A stretch of DNA of 64,000 nucleotides from the NCBI GenBank assembly GCA_015501595.1, contig JADNRX010000088.1, positions 106,022-170,021 of the forward strand. The letters run 5' to 3'. Source of the stretch: Hymenopellis radicata. Its lineage: Eukaryota; Basidiomycota; Agaricomycetes; Agaricales; Physalacriaceae. Of the stretch, positions 62,505 through 64,000 are shown one piece after another (the first letter of the stretch is position 1; each line of letters begins with the position of its first letter). The notes under the pieces were generated by a model. It had not been told where the DNA came from. It ran no database searches and saw nothing but the letters and a program-made list of their open reading frames with translations. The translations under genes and the position numbers were made by a program.

Positions 62505-64000
62505 TTACTCGCACACGCCCAACGCTGGAGGACTTGGAATGATTGCGTGCGGTGTGGGAGGTGCCGACGCGGTCGATGTCATGGCTGGAATTCCTTGGGA
62601 GCTCAAGTGTCCGAAGGTCATTGGTGTCAATCTTACTGGTAAAATTAGCGGCTGGACTACGCTCAAGGGTATGTGCCATTGTTTTGACACTGCGACTCTC
62701 TCTTATTTATCACGCGAACAGATGTTATCCTCAAGGTGGCTGGTATCCTCACGGTTAAGGGTGGAACGGGTGCGATTGTTGAGTACAAGGACCTGGTGTC
62801 GAGTCGCTCTCGTGCACAGGTATGGCGACGATTTGCAACATGGGTGCTGAGATCGGTGCTACCACATCGATGTTCCCCTTCAACAACCGGATGGTCGACT
62901 ACTTGAACGCGACAAAACATCAGGATATCGCCAACTACGCGAAGCAGTTCGCGTACAACCTCAAGGCTGACGAGAACGCTGAATACGACCAGGTTATCGA
63001 TATTGTAAGTGTACTGCGCTTCGTAGCTCCTCTGTGCTCATGCTGCGTAGAACCTTTCTGAACTCGAGCCTCACAATTAACGACCCTTCACTCCCGATCT
63101 TGCCACCCCGCTGTCGCAATTGCTTCTGAAGTTAAGAAGAACGGTTGGCCCGAGGAGCTTAAAGTCGGACTCATCGGTTCTTGCACCAACTCGTCGTATG
63201 AGGACATGTCGCGTTCAGCATCTATCGCGAAGGAGGCAGCTGCGCACGGTCTCGAGGCTAAGAGCAAGTTCACCATCACGCTCGTTCGGAACAGATTCGC
63301 GCTACAATTGAGCGTGACAGACAGATTGCGGTGTTTGAGACATTGGTGGAATCGTGCTTGCTAATGCTTGTGGACCTTGCATCGGTCAATGGGATTGAAA
63401 GGACGTTCCCAAGTACTGCCAACTCGAGTAAGTCGACAATATCCTCAAGCGATTCATTTTGTTCATCCATGTTTTTAGTCATCACCTCCTACAACTGTAA
63501 CTTTACAGACGTAACGACGCTAACCCCGCCACCCACGCTTTCGTCGCGTCCCCCGACATCGTTACCGTTTGCCATGTTCTTCACTGGTTCACTTACGTTC
63601 AACCCAATGACTGATACACTCACCGGCTCCGATGGCAAAACCTTTCAAATTCAGTGATCCTTCTGGCAACGAACTTCCTCCCACTGCTACGACCCAGGTC
63701 AGAATACCTTCCAAGCTCCTCCTGCAGACCGCTTCAGCGTCAGCGTCGCCGTGGATCCCAAGTCCGACATCTCCAACTCCTTTCGCCATTCAAGCCATGG
63801 GATGGCAAGACTCCTACCGATTTACCTATCCTCATTAAGGCGCAGGGCAAGTGCAAGTAAGTTGCTATCTGTTGTGTGTCATTGTCCTTTTCGCTCATCC
63901 GTCATTCTAGCCACGGATCACATCAGTGCTGGTGGCCCATGGTTGAAGTACCGCGGACATCTCCAGAACATCTCTCGTAGGTTTTCCGGTCCGCTTCTGT
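62505..64000 (+). pseudogene. mitochondrial aconitase copy, 5'-truncated and frameshifted, runs off the right edge
   Basis: Family role: citrate to isocitrate in the TCA cycle, [4Fe-4S] enzyme. Starts abruptly at [18 protein letters not shown], then [109 protein letters not shown], and later codons for TFNPMTDTLTG and KFSDPSGNEL. The first ~170 residues of a normal aconitase are absent. Damage: one-base losses near 62795, 63085, 63119, 63283, 63343, 63510 and 63682, plus CGA to TGA at about 63399 and CGT to TGT near 63497. Introns are still recognisable, so it came from genomic DNA, not cDNA. Confidence 0.8.

Noticed and set aside
1..64000. tRNA and rRNA genes
   Set aside because: I looked for T-loop GGTTCRANNCC-type boxes with matching acceptor arms and for conserved rRNA blocks and saw none; a covariance-model scan was not possible here.

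Overview
The window looks like nuclear DNA of a basidiomycete fungus, most likely an agaricomycete. Genes are cut by many short introns (about 44-60 bp, GT..AG), and the families fit: a secreted alpha-L-fucosidase, a GH53 galactanase, a DUR3 urea transporter, a basidiomycete-type HxD kinase, BTB and F-box proteins, and a chromodomain Gypsy and a Copia retrotransposon. No rRNA, tRNA or CRISPR array was recognised.

Left part (1-21.5 kb), mostly host genes: a left-truncated Gln/Pro-rich protein (-), a kinase-like protein with altered catalytic motifs (+), a PIG-L/GPI12 deacetylase (+), GH29 alpha-L-fucosidase (+), an LRR protein with a frameshift (+), an isoprenylcysteine methyltransferase-like protein (-), a GH53 galactanase broken by three single-base losses (-), and an aldo-keto reductase (+). 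A dispersed element, here called X, sits at 4.9-6.4 kb.

Middle part (21.5-34.4 kb), built from two unrecognised multicopy families. X encodes a protein of tandem 37-residue repeats and carries two conserved palindromes downstream. Y encodes a four-exon protein of roughly 225 residues, preceded by a second ORF, Y-prime. X and Y units lie in mirrored arms (X-Y'-Y on the left, Y-Y-Y'-X on the right) around an intact 13-exon DUR3 gene and one small hypothetical gene. The left arm also holds a copied fragment of the GH53 gene from 8 kb away.

Right part (34.4-61 kb), a nest of mobile DNA. A minus-strand DDE integrase gene is cut into three pieces. One cut is a 4.8-kb TIR element with a TA target duplication that carries pieces of an arg2-like gene. 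The other is a Gypsy element with same-length, apparently identical LTRs whose protease-RT-RNase H region is replaced by about 5.1 kb of captured DNA, including a WOPR (Gti1/Pac2) factor and an MCM helicase fragment. Beside the integrase lie a zinc-ribbon-like protein, a BTB protein and a Ulp1 (C48) protease. Beyond them a TIR-bounded segment with a possible SAP30-like gene is split by a young Copia element with matching LTRs and a 5-bp target duplication, whose gag and pol share one frame separated by a single UAG.

The right edge (62.5-64 kb) is a 5'-truncated, decaying aconitase copy. Decayed copies repeatedly show single-base losses in short homopolymers, while the expressed-looking genes do not. 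All homology calls are from recognised motifs, not database searches.
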